This document shows positions 47,910 through 57,734 of a stretch of DNA of 64,000 nt, one piece after another (position 1 is the stretch's first letter; each line of letters begins with the position of its first letter). The notes under the pieces are model-generated. The model was not told the DNA's origin. It was given only the letters and a program-made list of their open reading frames with translations, and did no database searches. Position numbers and translations under genes: made by a program. Origin of the DNA: Jeotgalicoccus meleagridis (GTDB lineage Bacteria > Bacillota > Bacilli > Staphylococcales > Salinicoccaceae); contig NZ_CAJEWD010000006.1 in the NCBI RefSeq assembly GCF_903994045.1, positions 62,001 through 126,000 on the forward strand, written 5' to 3'.

Positions 47910-49061
47910 TTATAACATTCCCATAACGACCGAAGCAATAACTACTGAAGCAACAGTAACAGTAACAAAACCACCGATTAACATCGGCGTTACCAACTCA
48001 GAAAATACTCTCGATTGGTCGACTGGATTGTCTGTTGTACTTCTAGATACTTCCTCACAAATTAAGTAATCTCCTGGAAAACCAACTAAGGCAGTAAGCG
48101 CTACTGGCATACCTTTAAATGGATGCCAACCGACTGCTTTTGATGCGATAAAGCCACCCAAGGCAAGACCGCCAACGCCAGTAACTAAGATCAATAAAAC
48201 TGCTGGTATATTGTTTAAGACATCTCCTGGCGTAATGCCTCCCATAGTTCCAATGATAACAAAGATTAAAGCGACCATCATAAAGCTAAATGAATTCGAC
48301 TTTTCAAGTACACCTTGTGGGAACAGTCTGCTATTAAGCATTAAGATACCAAATAAGAGACAGTATAGAGTGTAGTGTACTCCAGTCCATTCACTAAGTA
48401 CTGTTGCAATGGCAGCAAGAACAAAGACTGTAAATAATAGAATAATGTTGTTCTTCAATAAAGAAAATCGAACTGGTTTTTCATCTGCTTCAAAAGCCTC
48501 TTTATCTTCAACACTTGCAGTAGTGTTTTTAACGAAATATTGTGCATATCGTTTTAAGAAGAAAGAAATTAACGGCATTCCAATAGGTGTTTGGAAAGCA
48601 GCAATTAATACAGGTACGACAATAATTGCTGTTAAACCGAGCTCTGTTAATTTCTCAGTCGTAATTAAAAGTGCAACGACTCCACCTGAGATTGGCCCAA
48701 CTCCTGAAGCTGCTGTTTCAAAATCAAAAACCAGAGGGACTATTGTTAAGACAAGTATTAAAGCACCTAGCAAACCACTTATAGAGATTACCACAGCTCG
48801 CCACTGTTTTTTTAAGGTGCTTAAGGGCATCAAAGTCCCCATATGTATAATAAGTGGTCCAATTAAGATTGCACCTAAAGCAGGTAAAGTTGAAAGTTCC
48901 AAAATGTTTTCTGGAAACACACCTGTCCAAGTTAAAACTAAAAATCCTATCATAGCGGTCATCAACATTGGAATACGGGCTCTAGAATAAATCGAAATGA
49001 CTTCCCCGAGCGCAATCAATGCAAATAAGAAGACCGTTGCAATAATCGGTTGTTCAATCAT
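47910..49061 (-). CDS. Polytopic membrane permease of unknown substrate
   Basis: 383 aa with about eleven hydrophobic segments in two halves separated by a charged loop (VEDKEAFEADEKPVR). The motifs GPISGGVVALLITTEKL and GFPGDYLICEEVSRS lie at similar places in the halves, as in transporters with inverted repeats. The closest resemblance I can name is to DUF3100-like or symporter-type permeases, with low certainty. The ATG at 49061 follows GGGAGG; an upstream TTG is inside that site. Same operon as the amidohydrolase. Confidence 0.7.
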   Translation of the reverse strand: MIEQPIIATVFLFALIALGEVISIYSRARIPMLMTAMIGFLVLTWTGVFPENILELSTLPALGAILIGPLIIHMGTLMPLSTLKKQWRAVVISISGLLGALILVLTIVPLVFDFETAASGVGPISGGVVALLITTEKLTELGLTAIIVVPVLIAAFQTPIGMPLISFFLKRYAQYFVKNTTASVEDKEAFEADEKPVRFSLLKNNIILLFTVFVLAAIATVLSEWTGVHYTLYCLLFGILMLNSRLFPQGVLEKSNSFSFMMVALIFVIIGTMGGITPGDVLNNIPAVLLILVTGVGGLALGGFIASKAVGWHPFKGMPVALTALVGFPGDYLICEEVSRSTTDNPVDQSRVFSELVTPMLIGGFVTVTVASVVIASVVMGML

Positions 49062-49164
49062 ATTGTAACCTCCCAAAAATGTATCGTATTGTTTGAATTA
49101 TACGATAATTCAAACTACATGCAATATGAACACGTTTCCAATGTGTGGATTTACTCTTTTAAGT

Positions 49165-49201
49165 ATAAAAAAACACCTGACAAGGGAGGTTGTCAGGTGT
49201 C
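49165..49201 (-). terminator. Terminator of the metNIQQ-type operon
   Basis: On the minus strand TGACACCTGACAACC and its partner ending CAGGTGTTTTTTT form a strong stem with a T-run, right after the last binding-protein gene. Confidence 0.88.
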
Positions 49202-49205
49202 ACAA

Positions 49206-50024
49206 TCATTCTCCAGGCTCAAAAGCCGGAGTGAACTGGTCATGCTCACTTTCTTCCATCAACACATCATATACTTCTTGTGATGTTAGGGCTTTTTTAG
49301 CTGCCTGCATTTTTTTGCTATTTGCCTTCCCTTCTCTGGTGACCAACTGGAAGGCAAATCGTTTCTCGTCTTTATCTTCTAATAAGACTGCGTCTTTAGG
49401 ATAAAGACCAACTTTTTCGATAAAATTCGGATGCTCAAATACTAACTCCACACCGTCTTCATAGGCTGCTGTTAAGTTGAAAAGATCAACATGTGTAAAG
49501 CTTAAATTATGAGGGTTTTCTACAATATCATCCACACTTGCTTCAATACCAATACCATCCTCTAAAGTAATTAGTCCGGCTCCATTTAATATGTGTAAAG
49601 CACGCGCTTCATTAGGTGGATCACTCGGAATAGCAACTTCGGCACCGTCTTCAACTTCATCGATAGAGTCATAGACTGGTGAATAGAAGCCTACATTGGA
49701 AATATAAGCAGGTTGTATAGCGACGAGATCCGCACCCGCTTCTTCATTAAAGCCTTCCATATATAATTCATGCTGAGCTAAACTCCCATCAACTTCATCA
49801 TTAAAAGTCGCTTCATTATATTGAATATTATCGTTCACTTCTAAAAGTTCCATTGTGTACGGTTCTTCAATGACTTCAGCAGCAGCTTCTACCATATCTG
49901 TTAAAGGTTCTGACTGAGAAGCGATAATGATATGCGTATCTTCTTCATTAGTAGAAGTTTTTTCATCATTACATGCACTTAAGAAAAGTACAGCTGATAG
50001 TGCGACAAATATTATTTTCTTCAC
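49206..50024 (-). CDS. MetQ/NlpA-family substrate-binding lipoprotein (copy 1)
   Basis: 272 aa. Lipobox FLSAC; the NlpA core is recognised from IIIASQSEPLTDMVEAA, the AIPSDPPNEARALHIL stretch and FTHVDLFNLTAAYEDGV. It is clearly related to the gene just upstream (NIQYNEA.FNDE, SDP.NEARAL, PKDAVLLED in both). The start is a GTG overlapping the upstream TGA (GTGA). Binds methionine or a related amino acid in homologues. Confidence 0.88.
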   Translation of the reverse strand: MKKIIFVALSAVLFLSACNDEKTSTNEEDTHIIIASQSEPLTDMVEAAAEVIEEPYTMELLEVNDNIQYNEATFNDEVDGSLAQHELYMEGFNEEAGADLVAIQPAYISNVGFYSPVYDSIDEVEDGAEVAIPSDPPNEARALHILNGAGLITLEDGIGIEASVDDIVENPHNLSFTHVDLFNLTAAYEDGVELVFEHPNFIEKVGLYPKDAVLLEDKDEKRFAFQLVTREGKANSKKMQAAKKALTSQEVYDVLMEESEHDQFTPAFEPGE

Positions 50025-50836
50025 TCTGTATCACCTACCTCAAAAGCAGGTTCTAAGTGTGCTTTATCTTTTAAATCACTTAAATATTCATAGACTTCTT
50101 CTGAAGTAAACGCCTTATTTAAAGCTTTCATTTTCTCTGTGTCGACATTTTCAGAACGCGTAACAAGTCGAAGTGCAAAAGTACTGTCATCCTCATCCTC
50201 TAAAAGCACTGCATCTTTCGGCGTTAAACCGAGCGGTTCAATGTAAGTAGGATAGTTAAAGACTAAGGGAATCTCATCTTCATATGACGCACTTAAGTTC
50301 AGTAAATCAACATGAGTAAACTCTAAATTCTTAGGATTATCTACGATATCATCAACTGTTGCTTCAAAGGTCACACCTTCTTTTAAACTGATTAAATCAT
50401 GATCGTCTAGTATCATCAGCGCTCTCGCTTCGTTCGTTGGATCACTTGGAATCGCCACTTCATCACCATCTTGTACTTGATCAATATCATCATAAATTGG
50501 TGAGTAGAAACCTACGATTGCATTATAAATTTCAGACATCGCGACTAAATCGGCATCATTTTCCTTATTAAACTGTTCCATAAATGGTTCATGCTGAGCA
50601 AAGTTAGCATCAGCTTCATCATTAAAGACCGCTTCATTATATTGAATGTTATCAGTAACCTCCATCAGTTCTACTGTGTAAGGTTCTTCAATTACTTCAT
50701 CAGCCAACTCAACAATATCAGTCATAGGCGGTGTCTGTGCAGCGACCACTATATGTGTATCTTCAGTTGAACTTTCTCCAGAATTGCTACATGCACTAAG
50801 TAAAAATAAGCTAGCTAAAACAAACCACTTTTTCAT
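50021..50836 (-). CDS. MetQ/NlpA-family substrate-binding lipoprotein (copy 2)
   Basis: 271 aa. Lipobox LLSAC. Has VAAQTPPMTDIVELADEVI, IVGFYSPIYDDIDQVQDGD, the AIPSDPTNEARALMIL stretch and FTHVDLLNLSASYEDEI. It stands 8 bp after metI-like permease and overlaps copy 1. The close likeness of the tandem pair points to a local duplication, with possible split of ligand preference. Confidence 0.9.
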   Translation of the reverse strand: MKKWFVLASLFLLSACSNSGESSTEDTHIVVAAQTPPMTDIVELADEVIEEPYTVELMEVTDNIQYNEAVFNDEADANFAQHEPFMEQFNKENDADLVAMSEIYNAIVGFYSPIYDDIDQVQDGDEVAIPSDPTNEARALMILDDHDLISLKEGVTFEATVDDIVDNPKNLEFTHVDLLNLSASYEDEIPLVFNYPTYIEPLGLTPKDAVLLEDEDDSTFALRLVTRSENVDTEKMKALNKAFTSEEVYEYLSDLKDKAHLEPAFEVGDTE

Positions 50837-50844
50837 GTTATCCC

Positions 50845-51531
50845 CTATCTTTTATCTAATTTTTTAGCAAGTTTAAAACCAAACCACTGAGCAACTTGTA
50901 CAAAAATAATAATAATGACTATAGCTGTGTACATAATGTCAGTTTCATAGCGTTGATAGCCATAGCGGATGGCGAAATCCCCAATACCGCCTCCACCGAC
51001 AACTCCCATAATTGTCGAGTAGGAAATGAAACTGACAAAAGCTGTAGTAAAACCAATAATTAAAGAACTTCTCGCTTCAACAAATAAGAATTTAAATACT
51101 AACTGTGGGATAGATGCTCCCATCGCTTTAGCAGTCTCTATTACACCTTTTGGAACATCGAGTAGAGATTGCTGGACGAATCTGGAGTACAAGGCGATAG
51201 CAATGACCATTAGTGGAAATGAGGCGGCTATCGGATCCCCCGTTGCTCTTCCATATATTTCTCTGATCAATGGTTGCATAGCAATAACGAGTAATAAAAA
51301 TGGAAACGAACGGATAATATTAACCAGTGCATTCGTTATAAAATATAAGTATTTATTTTCTAATTCTTGTCCTTTATCTGTCAAAAACAGAAGCGTCCCA
51401 ACAGGTAAGCCAAGTATGATTGCTGCCACCATGGCAAAAGCCATCATTATACCTGTTTCATTTATGCTATCTATGAATTTAGGTAAGTAAGAAACAACAT
51501 TGTCTATGTATACGATAAAACCATCAATCAT
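50845..51531 (-). CDS. MetI-type ABC permease
   Basis: 228 aa with about five membrane segments. The coupling-helix motif is YSRFVQQSLLDVPKGVIETAKAMGASIPQLV (cited in part, with the EAA-like AKAMGAS), and SYSTIMGVVGGGGIGDFAIRYGYQRYETD is typical of MetI (cited in part). Overlaps the ATPase gene by 4 nt (ATGA). Confidence 0.92.
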   Translation of the reverse strand: MIDGFIVYIDNVVSYLPKFIDSINETGIMMAFAMVAAIILGLPVGTLLFLTDKGQELENKYLYFITNALVNIIRSFPFLLLVIAMQPLIREIYGRATGDPIAASFPLMVIAIALYSRFVQQSLLDVPKGVIETAKAMGASIPQLVFKFLFVEARSSLIIGFTTAFVSFISYSTIMGVVGGGGIGDFAIRYGYQRYETDIMYTAIVIIIIFVQVAQWFGFKLAKKLDKR

Positions 51532-52262
51532 GTTTCAAACACCTCTTTAATTCGATCATAGTAGGATAATTTTGAAACGACAGACTCTTGCTTTTTCACT
51601 TTTATAGTATTCATTACTTTTCCAGCTTCTAAAACCAAAGTTCTGTCAGCTAATTTTTTAATGACTTCTAACTCATGAGTCACAATTACTATCGTCATGC
51701 CGTACACTTCGTGCGCATTCTTTAACACTTCTACAATCTCGTCCGTTGTTCGTTCATCTAAAGCACTCGTTGGTTCATCGCAGAGTAAAATATCAGGATT
51801 GGTGATTAATGCTCTTGCAATACCCACTCTTTGTTTTTGACCACCTGATAATTCTCTTGGATAAGACTGTCTTTTTTGACTTAAACCGGTAAAGCTTAGC
51901 ACTTCCTCAATATCGAGTGGTGATTCATAGCGATGTAATTTCAAAGGCAATAGTATGTTCTCTTCGACAGTAATATTATTTAACAAATTGAACTGTTGAA
52001 AAATCATGCTAATATTTTTTCTGAACTCTCTCATAGCTTTTCCTTTAAGTGCTGTTACATCTTTGTTCGCTACTGTTACAGTGCCTGTATCCACTGTTTC
52101 TAAACCATTAATTAACCGTAATAAGGTGGATTTCCCAGAGCCACTTTCGCCAATAATGCCAAACTTCTCATTTCTTTTTATTTCTAATGAAACATCGTCT
52201 AAAGCCAATACTTTCCCATGCTCACTAGAAAATTCCTTAGTCACCCCACTCAGCTGAATCAT
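51528..52262 (-). CDS. MetN-type ABC ATPase lacking the C-terminal NIL domain
   Basis: 244 aa. Walker A GESGSGKST, Q-loop IFQQFNLL, signature LSGGQKQR, Walker B ILLCDEPTSALD and switch His in VTHELEV are present. Usual MetN proteins are near 340 aa and end in a NIL (ACT-like) domain that binds methionine to inhibit transport; here the chain stops just after the ATPase core (KLSYYDRIKEVFET). The stop is genuine in frame, with coupling to the permease, so the loss seems stable. Feedback control may be absent or the ligand may not be methionine. Confidence 0.9.
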   Translation of the reverse strand: MIQLSGVTKEFSSEHGKVLALDDVSLEIKRNEKFGIIGESGSGKSTLLRLINGLETVDTGTVTVANKDVTALKGKAMREFRKNISMIFQQFNLLNNITVEENILLPLKLHRYESPLDIEEVLSFTGLSQKRQSYPRELSGGQKQRVGIARALITNPDILLCDEPTSALDERTTDEIVEVLKNAHEVYGMTIVIVTHELEVIKKLADRTLVLEAGKVMNTIKVKKQESVVSKLSYYDRIKEVFET

Positions 52263-52385
52263 AATTCTCCCCCGTAAAATTAAACTATTAACTGCTATAA
52301 TTAAAAGGTAAACAGAAACAACCTGTTATAGTCTGTTTAAACAAAATTGTAAACAATACTATATCAGATGTAAAGGAGAATTTTT

Positions 52386-52763
52386 TTGAAAGCAGCTATG
52401 CCCTATTTAATATTTAATGGTGATGCCTTTGACGCTCTAGAATACTACAAGGAAATATTTCTAGATTTCGATATTTTACAGATGACGAACTACGACTCAT
52501 CAAACAAGATTCAACAAGCTGTCATTCGTATGAGTAACTTACACTTAATTATTGGGGATTCAGAATTACCTGAACCGTCTCAAAACAGTCCAGAAACATC
52601 CATCTATATTGAATGCGATGATTTAAATGAGATTGAAATGCTCTATAGAAAGTTGAAGAGAAAGGGAGTCATTCATGTTCCTTTAGATGATTATGAAATA
52701 AGTAAGAGATATGCGTGGATCCAAGATAAGTTCGGGGTGTACTGGCAGTTGAATTTAAGTTAA
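52386..52763 (+). CDS. VOC-superfamily (PhnB/glyoxalase-like) protein
   Basis: 125 aa with two beta-alpha-beta modules: MPYLIFNGDAFDALEYYKEIF, MSNLHLIIGDS, SIYIECDDLNEIEMLYRKL and AWIQDKFGVYWQLN. This is the PhnB-like branch of the VOC fold; many lack known activity. Start is a TTG at 52386 because AAGGAGAA ends about seven bases before it, while the first ATG at 52398 is too far. Confidence 0.82.
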   Translation: MKAAMPYLIFNGDAFDALEYYKEIFLDFDILQMTNYDSSNKIQQAVIRMSNLHLIIGDSELPEPSQNSPETSIYIECDDLNEIEMLYRKLKRKGVIHVPLDDYEISKRYAWIQDKFGVYWQLNLS

Positions 52764-52765
52764 AA

Positions 52766-52800
52766 ATAAAAAAAGCCATTCCTCTCTCTTCAGGAATGGC
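52766..52800. terminator. Bidirectional terminator
   Basis: GCCATTCCT and AGGAATGGC pair around CTCTCTTC. The minus strand has a seven-T run; the plus strand has only an AT-rich tail. Confidence 0.8.
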
Positions 52801-52823
52801 ATAATTTATATATTTATAATTTT

Positions 52824-52973
52824 TTAGAAAGTAAGTGCACTAATCAATTTGTTTAAGAATGGACGTTTATGTTTCTTCTCTGATTTATTGATTGCTAAAA
52901 TTGAATTATTATACGCAACTTCTTTGTACTCTTGTAGGCGAACTTCAGCTGAAAATCTGTCAGTAGTAATCAC
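52824..52973 (-). CDS. Small basic cytoplasmic protein (49 aa)
   Basis: Starts with GTG at 52971-52973: AAAAGGAGG lies seven bases upstream, a very strong site, while the longer in-frame reading from 53006 would encode that site as Lys-Arg-Arg. The protein begins MITTDRFSAEVRLQEYKEVA and ends KKHKRPFLNKLISALTF. It has its own terminator. No family is recognised; it is rich in Lys and Arg near the C-terminus. Confidence 0.55.
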   Translation of the reverse strand: MITTDRFSAEVRLQEYKEVAYNNSILAINKSEKKHKRPFLNKLISALTF

Positions 52974-53265
52974 TATTTGTTTCCTCCTTTTCATTATAAA
53001 TTTCATTAGAGTATTTTTCTGTACCTCTTTGTGTAACTAAATAATACCATGTATACCAAGGTTTTTCAAAGATTATGTGACGTATTGCTCAAAGTAAATA
53101 TATTAACAATTGTTAGTTAATTCAATTTCACGAACAATAAAGTAAATTATTATTTCACTACCTTGCTACCTACTTGCTAAGTATGCTCATTTTTGAATAT
53201 TAATACTGGATGTTATCGTTTTCATACATTTTCATTTTTGTGTAGCGCTTTCATATTAGTGTAAA
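52974..53265. other. Non-coding gap
   Basis: About 290 bp of very AT-rich sequence between the 49-aa gene and the methyltransferase terminator. It contains the perfect palindrome TAACAATTGTTA and a cre-like half site AGCGCTTTCA, but no ORF with a ribosome site and no convincing RNA. Confidence 0.6.
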
Positions 53266-53302
53266 TAAAAAAAGAAGAAGTGAAATAATTCACTCCTTCT
53301 CT
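53266..53302 (-). terminator. Terminator of the methyltransferase gene
   Basis: On the minus strand AAGAGAAGGAGTGAA pairs with TTCACTTCTTCTT, followed by TTTTTTA. Confidence 0.85.
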
Positions 53303-54093
53303 TATTTCTTTACACTTTTCATGATAGCTACATTAAGCACATGAGGTACTTTATGTTTTTTAGTTTCATCTATTTCACCTAGAAGTTCAGCCACTTCTTC
53401 TAATGCTTTATCTTTTCTTTTCTTTTTAAATCTGACTAGCCAAGATGAGGTACCTAAACGAGCAATCCATTCTTGATCTGTAAATTTCACCTTATATTCT
53501 TTGTTAAAGAATTCTTTTAAGATAAGCTTTTCATGTCTCCAATCACTGAACCATTCAACTGGAAAACCATTAATCAACTGAACAGAATCGTCTTTTGAAC
53601 CTGCTGGATGAAGTTCCTCGTGTTTAGAATGCTTTTGAATAATTTTCATTGAGTCTTTCATCATCTTACTTGCGACTCTAAATCCAATATCTGCAACGAT
53701 GAGAAGTCCACCTGGTTTTAATATTCTACTAAGTTCTTTAGTCGCCTCATCACTATCAAACCAATGCCAAGATCTCATTACAAATACAATATCGTAAGTA
53801 TCAGATGCTAGCCCTGTTTTTTCTGCAGAGCCCTGACTATAACTGATTCGGTCATTACTACCTATCACTTCCTGAGCTAATTTTACAAACTCTTCTTCAG
53901 GTTCTACTGCATCTACAATAGCGCCTTGGTCACTTAAGACTTTGGATAAAAACCCTGGTCCAGCTCCAATATCTGCCACTTTAGCTCCTGTTAATTCTAC
54001 GCCTCGACTCTTTAATTCCTCTATGAACAAATCAGGAATGTCATTTCTATGCTCAGTATATTCTTTAGCATAATCATGAAAACTAGTCTTCAT
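53302..54093 (-). CDS. Class I SAM-dependent methyltransferase
   Basis: 263 aa. SAM site VADIGAGPGFLSKVLSDQGA (motif I), AVEPEEEF (acidic end of strand 2), GSAEKTGLASDTYDIVFV and RILKPGGLLIVAD. Similar to the UbiE/Coq5 type 11 fold; the acceptor is not known. The ATG at 54093 (MKTSFHDYAKEY) fits AGGAGGAG best. Its C-terminal half is Lys-rich. Confidence 0.87.
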   Translation of the reverse strand: MKTSFHDYAKEYTEHRNDIPDLFIEELKSRGVELTGAKVADIGAGPGFLSKVLSDQGAIVDAVEPEEEFVKLAQEVIGSNDRISYSQGSAEKTGLASDTYDIVFVMRSWHWFDSDEATKELSRILKPGGLLIVADIGFRVASKMMKDSMKIIQKHSKHEELHPAGSKDDSVQLINGFPVEWFSDWRHEKLILKEFFNKEYKVKFTDQEWIARLGTSSWLVRFKKKRKDKALEEVAELLGEIDETKKHKVPHVLNVAIMKSVKK

Positions 54094-54209
54094 AACAAGC
54101 ATTCTCCTCCTAAATAATTGACTACTATATATTATCAAGGTATTTCACTCACATGTCCACTACCAGATTTGTTAAAATTCATAGATGAGACCATTTAAGG
54201 AGGTATTTT

Positions 54210-54386
54210 ATGACACGTTTATTAATGTCTTTATTGTTTATGACAATCGCCGTTTTTGGATTACATTGGATAATTGAAACTTTCTTACCCTCTATCCCTT
54301 CAACTTACGCTCTACCTATTAGTGTTTTATTAGGTATAGTTCTCGGTTATTTTATTTATGTACAAATAGATAATAGAATCGGTTAA
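54210..54386 (+). CDS. Small two-segment membrane protein (58 aa)
   Basis: Starts at ATG 54210 with AAGGAGG seven bases upstream. Hydrophobic segments at residues 3-27 and 34-51 are joined by PSIPSTYALP; the end is QIDNRIG. It stands 71 bp before the MFS exporter gene. No function recognised, but the ribosome site and composition argue it is real. Confidence 0.65.
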   Translation: MTRLLMSLLFMTIAVFGLHWIIETFLPSIPSTYALPISVLLGIVLGYFIYVQIDNRIG

Positions 54387-54457
54387 TTTTTAGTGAAATT
54401 TTATTTAAATTAGAGTATAATGTAGAGATTGATTTTTAAGTTAATGGAGGAAAATCT

Positions 54458-55945
54458 ATGCCTGAAACAAATCAGCAGAAGCCAGATTATCGTTTGATAT
54501 TTATCTTACTATCTGGTGCATTCATCTCTTTTCTATCCAACACATTTTTAAATGTTGCACTACCTGCAATTAAAAATGATTTTGGTGTCTCTACGTCCGC
54601 CGTGCAATGGGTTTCCACTGCTTATATGCTCGTCTCTGGTATTATCATACCGACCACCGCTTATTTAATGCAGAAGTTTAGTGCACGTGCACTATTTTTA
54701 GCCGCCATGTTCCTCTTCTTAATCGGAACGACAGTCTCTGGTTTTTCACCAATGTTTGGAGTGCTTATTGTCGGCCGCATGATCCAAGCTTCTGGTTCTG
54801 CTATGCTCATGCCACTGTTAATGAACATTATGATCTCTAGCTTCCCACCTAAACAACGCGGTACAGCCATGGGTCTTTTCAGTTTAGTAATGTTCTTCGC
54901 CCCAGCTATTGGTCCAACCTTATCTGGTATTATCGTTCAAAATTTTTCTTGGCACGTTCTATTCTTTATGATGATTCCATTCCTTATCCTTGTTTTAGCA
55001 GTTGGTTTTTGGAAACTTCCTGAGATCAAACAAACGAAAGAAGCACATATTGATTTAATTTCAATAATCCTATCTACTATCGGTTTTGGTGGTGTCCTGT
55101 TTGGTCTATCATCATCTGGAGAAAAAGGATTAGCTGATTCCACTGTCTTAATACCATTATTAGTAGGAATTGCCTCTATTACTTTATATGTAATGAGACA
55201 AATGAAGTTAGAACATCCTATGCTTGATTTTAGAGTCTATAAGTATCCGATGTACACAATTGCTTCTATCATTATTGGTGCTGCTAATATGGCACTATTT
55301 GCTGGAATGATTTTAATTCCTATCTTCATGCAAGACATCCAAGGCTTAGATCCTTTAGATACAGGTTTACTCATGTTACCCGGTGCTTTAATCATGGGCT
55401 TCATGAGTCCAGTTTCAGGTAAATTGTTTGATATTTATGGTCCTAAAATAATGGCTGTTCTCGGTCTGACGATTGCAGTTGTAACGACCTTTTTCTTAAG
55501 TAGACTAACAATTGACACACCATTTACTTACCTACTCACCGTTTACATGGTCCGTTCTTTAGGTATGACTTTAGTTAATACTCCAGTCATGACAAATGGT
55601 ATGAACGCTTTACCAGCTCACTTAACACCTCATGGTTCTTCCTTAAACAGTATGTTAAACCAAGTGAGTGGTTCAATCGGTATTGCTCTATTAATCACCG
55701 TCATGCAGACTTATACAAATATTCAAGTCAGTCAGATGGATAATCCAACTGAAGCAATGATTAATGATGCAACACTTGGGGGCATCAACCTCGCCTTCCT
55801 AGTGGGTACTGGCTTTTTAGGTGTCGCTCTGATTTCATCACTCTTTTTAAAACAAGTAGCAAGCGACGATGTCATTGGCCAATCAATTGATAAGGCAAGA
55901 CCGATTGATGATAACGTTAAAAGACTTGATCCTGAAGAAAAATAA
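54458..55945 (+). CDS. MFS multidrug exporter, DHA2 (14-TM, EmrB/LmrB-like)
   Basis: 495 aa with about fourteen membrane segments. Family marks: FLSNTFLNVALPAIKNDF, the motif C-type stretch FFAPAIGPTLSGIIVQNFSWHVLFFMMIP (cited in part), GRMIQASGSAMLMPLLMN and LNSMLNQVSGSIGIALL. Exports drugs or other amphiphilic compounds with proton exchange. AATGGAGGAAA precedes the ATG. No regulator beside it; the substrate is unknown. Confidence 0.92.
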   Translation: MPETNQQKPDYRLIFILLSGAFISFLSNTFLNVALPAIKNDFGVSTSAVQWVSTAYMLVSGIIIPTTAYLMQKFSARALFLAAMFLFLIGTTVSGFSPMFGVLIVGRMIQASGSAMLMPLLMNIMISSFPPKQRGTAMGLFSLVMFFAPAIGPTLSGIIVQNFSWHVLFFMMIPFLILVLAVGFWKLPEIKQTKEAHIDLISIILSTIGFGGVLFGLSSSGEKGLADSTVLIPLLVGIASITLYVMRQMKLEHPMLDFRVYKYPMYTIASIIIGAANMALFAGMILIPIFMQDIQGLDPLDTGLLMLPGALIMGFMSPVSGKLFDIYGPKIMAVLGLTIAVVTTFFLSRLTIDTPFTYLLTVYMVRSLGMTLVNTPVMTNGMNALPAHLTPHGSSLNSMLNQVSGSIGIALLITVMQTYTNIQVSQMDNPTEAMINDATLGGINLAFLVGTGFLGVALISSLFLKQVASDDVIGQSIDKARPIDDNVKRLDPEEK

Positions 55946-55983
55946 AAGCATTGAAGTCCTAAAATGGACTTCAATGCTTTTTA
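55944..55983. terminator. Bidirectional terminator between the MFS gene and pepT
   Basis: AAAAGCATTGAAGTCC and GGACTTCAATGCTTTT form a long perfect stem with T-runs on both strands. Confidence 0.9.
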
Positions 55984-57201
55984 GTTTGCACTTAATTCAA
56001 TAATTTTAATAATCGTTCTTGTTGATTTTTCCATATCATCTATAGAAGCAAATTCAAATTTACCATGGAAGTTTTCCCCGCCTGTAAAGAGGTTAGGAGT
56101 TGGCAGCCCTTTGTAGGATAGTTGAGAGCCATCTGTTCCACCACGAATTGGTTCAATCACAGGTTCTATATTTAAGGCTTTCATCGCTTTTTCTGCAAGT
56201 TCTACTGGAGTCATATCTTTTTCAATTATTTCTTTCATATTGTAATACTGATCATTGAGTTCTAATTCGATTTTTGCTTCTGGATATTGATCTACAAAAT
56301 TCTCCACGACTTTGGTAACTTGTTCTTTTCTTATCTTGAAGTTATCTTTATCGAAGTCTCTAATAATCATATTGAACTGCGCGAACTCTACGTCCCCTTC
56401 TAAATTCAGGACATGATTAAAGCCTTCATAGTTCTCTGTATGCTCAGGTGTATCTTGTTTGTCAAAGCTAGCGACTATTTCTGCAGCAATTCGAACTGCG
56501 TTCACCATCTTATTTTTAGCAGTTCCAGGATGCACACTATTACCTGTAACTTTTACTCTAACACCTGCTGCATTAAAACTTTCATACTGTAACTCTCCAA
56601 GTGGTCCTCCGTCAACCGTGTAAGCAAAATCTGCCTTAAATTTCTCCACATCAAAATGATGCGGTCCACGACCAATTTCTTCATCTGGTGTAAAAGCCAC
56701 TCTAATATCCCCATGCTGAATTTCAGGATGTTTGATTAGGTATTCCATAGCCGTCATTATTTCTGCGACCCCTGCTTTGTTGTCCGCTCCTAAAAGTGTC
56801 GTACCATCTGCCGTCATCAACGTATGTCCCTGATAATTTTTTAAATTTGGAAATTGCTTATCTGATAAAACAATATTTAAACTTTCGTTTAAAACTAAGT
56901 CTTCACCTTGATATTCAAATAATTGTGGAGAAACATTTGTCCCTGTAAAATCCGTTGCAGTGTCGACGTGAGCAAGAAATCCAATTGTTTTAAGACCTTC
57001 AGTATTTTTAGCTAAACTCGCAAATAAATATCCTTTTTCATCTAGCTCAACATCAGTCATACCAATTGCTTTTAATTCTGCTTCTAACTCTTTTAGTAAA
57101 TCCCATTGCTTATCAGTAGATGGTACGCTAGTACTATCTACATCCGATTGGGTATCGATTTTAACGTATCTTGATAATCTTTCTATTAATGATTCTTTCA
57201 T
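55981..57201 (-). CDS. pepT: Peptidase T (tripeptide aminopeptidase) PepT
   Basis: M20-family zinc enzyme that removes the N-terminal residue of tripeptides. 406 aa. Metal and active-site regions: [34 protein letters not shown] (cited in part), [33 protein letters not shown] and [19 protein letters not shown]. The ATG at 57201 follows GGAGG by seven bases and lies two bases after the upstream gene's stop. Confidence 0.96.
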   Translation of the reverse strand: MKESLIERLSRYVKIDTQSDVDSTSVPSTDKQWDLLKELEAELKAIGMTDVELDEKGYLFASLAKNTEGLKTIGFLAHVDTATDFTGTNVSPQLFEYQGEDLVLNESLNIVLSDKQFPNLKNYQGHTLMTADGTTLLGADNKAGVAEIMTAMEYLIKHPEIQHGDIRVAFTPDEEIGRGPHHFDVEKFKADFAYTVDGGPLGELQYESFNAAGVRVKVTGNSVHPGTAKNKMVNAVRIAAEIVASFDKQDTPEHTENYEGFNHVLNLEGDVEFAQFNMIIRDFDKDNFKIRKEQVTKVVENFVDQYPEAKIELELNDQYYNMKEIIEKDMTPVELAEKAMKALNIEPVIEPIRGGTDGSQLSYKGLPTPNLFTGGENFHGKFEFASIDDMEKSTRTIIKIIELSAN

Positions 57202-57203
57202 GT

Positions 57204-57722
57204 TCAATCCTCCACTTTAAATTTTCTAATATTATCATAACCATAAAATGACTCTGGAAGTTCAACACCGTCTATGGAAATCGTTTCCTTACCGACAAGG
57301 TGCCCCCCTAGATGTTTATAAAAACCAACAGTTGGATTATCCGTTAAAACTGCAACAATCATTTTTTCATAGCCTCTATCTACAAGGTTTGTCACTACAG
57401 CTTCAAAAAGTAATCTCCCTACCCCTTGCCCATGGACGTGTTGATATGAATAAATAGCATATAGTTCTCCGTCATAGTCAGGATAAGTATCCTTATCTCT
57501 GTTTTCGCCACCTATAGCAAAGCCAACAATCTGATTATCAATTTCAGCGACATACATCGGTTGATTGGAAGCTGCTTGTTGCCATATTTTTTGACGTTTT
57601 TTTACATCAAGGCTTTCTAAATAAGATGTTGGCACAATACCTTGATAGGTTGTTTTCCAACTTTCGACTTGTACTTTTGCGATTCCTAAAGCATCTTCTG
57701 GACGAGCTAAACGAATTTCCAT
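57204..57722 (-). CDS. GNAT family N-acetyltransferase
   Basis: 172 aa. N-terminal [29 protein letters not shown] (cited in part) is typical of one GNAT branch; the acetyl-CoA loop is [15 protein letters not shown], and [24 protein letters not shown] follows (cited in part). Start at 57722 follows AGAGGTG; acceptor unknown. Sits between ddl (12 bp) and pepT in one run. Confidence 0.88.
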   Translation of the reverse strand: MEIRLARPEDALGIAKVQVESWKTTYQGIVPTSYLESLDVKKRQKIWQQAASNQPMYVAEIDNQIVGFAIGGENRDKDTYPDYDGELYAIYSYQHVHGQGVGRLLFEAVVTNLVDRGYEKMIVAVLTDNPTVGFYKHLGGHLVGKETISIDGVELPESFYGYDNIRKFKVED

Positions 57723-57734
57723 GCACAACACCTC

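Noticed and set aside
52263-52385. SAM riboswitch or Met T-box upstream of the metN-like gene
   Set aside because: Only 123 bp shared with a divergent gene, and no conserved riboswitch elements.
53236-53252. cre site for CcpA
   Set aside because: Only the half AGCGCTTTCA fits the consensus and it is not near a promoter of a sugar gene.
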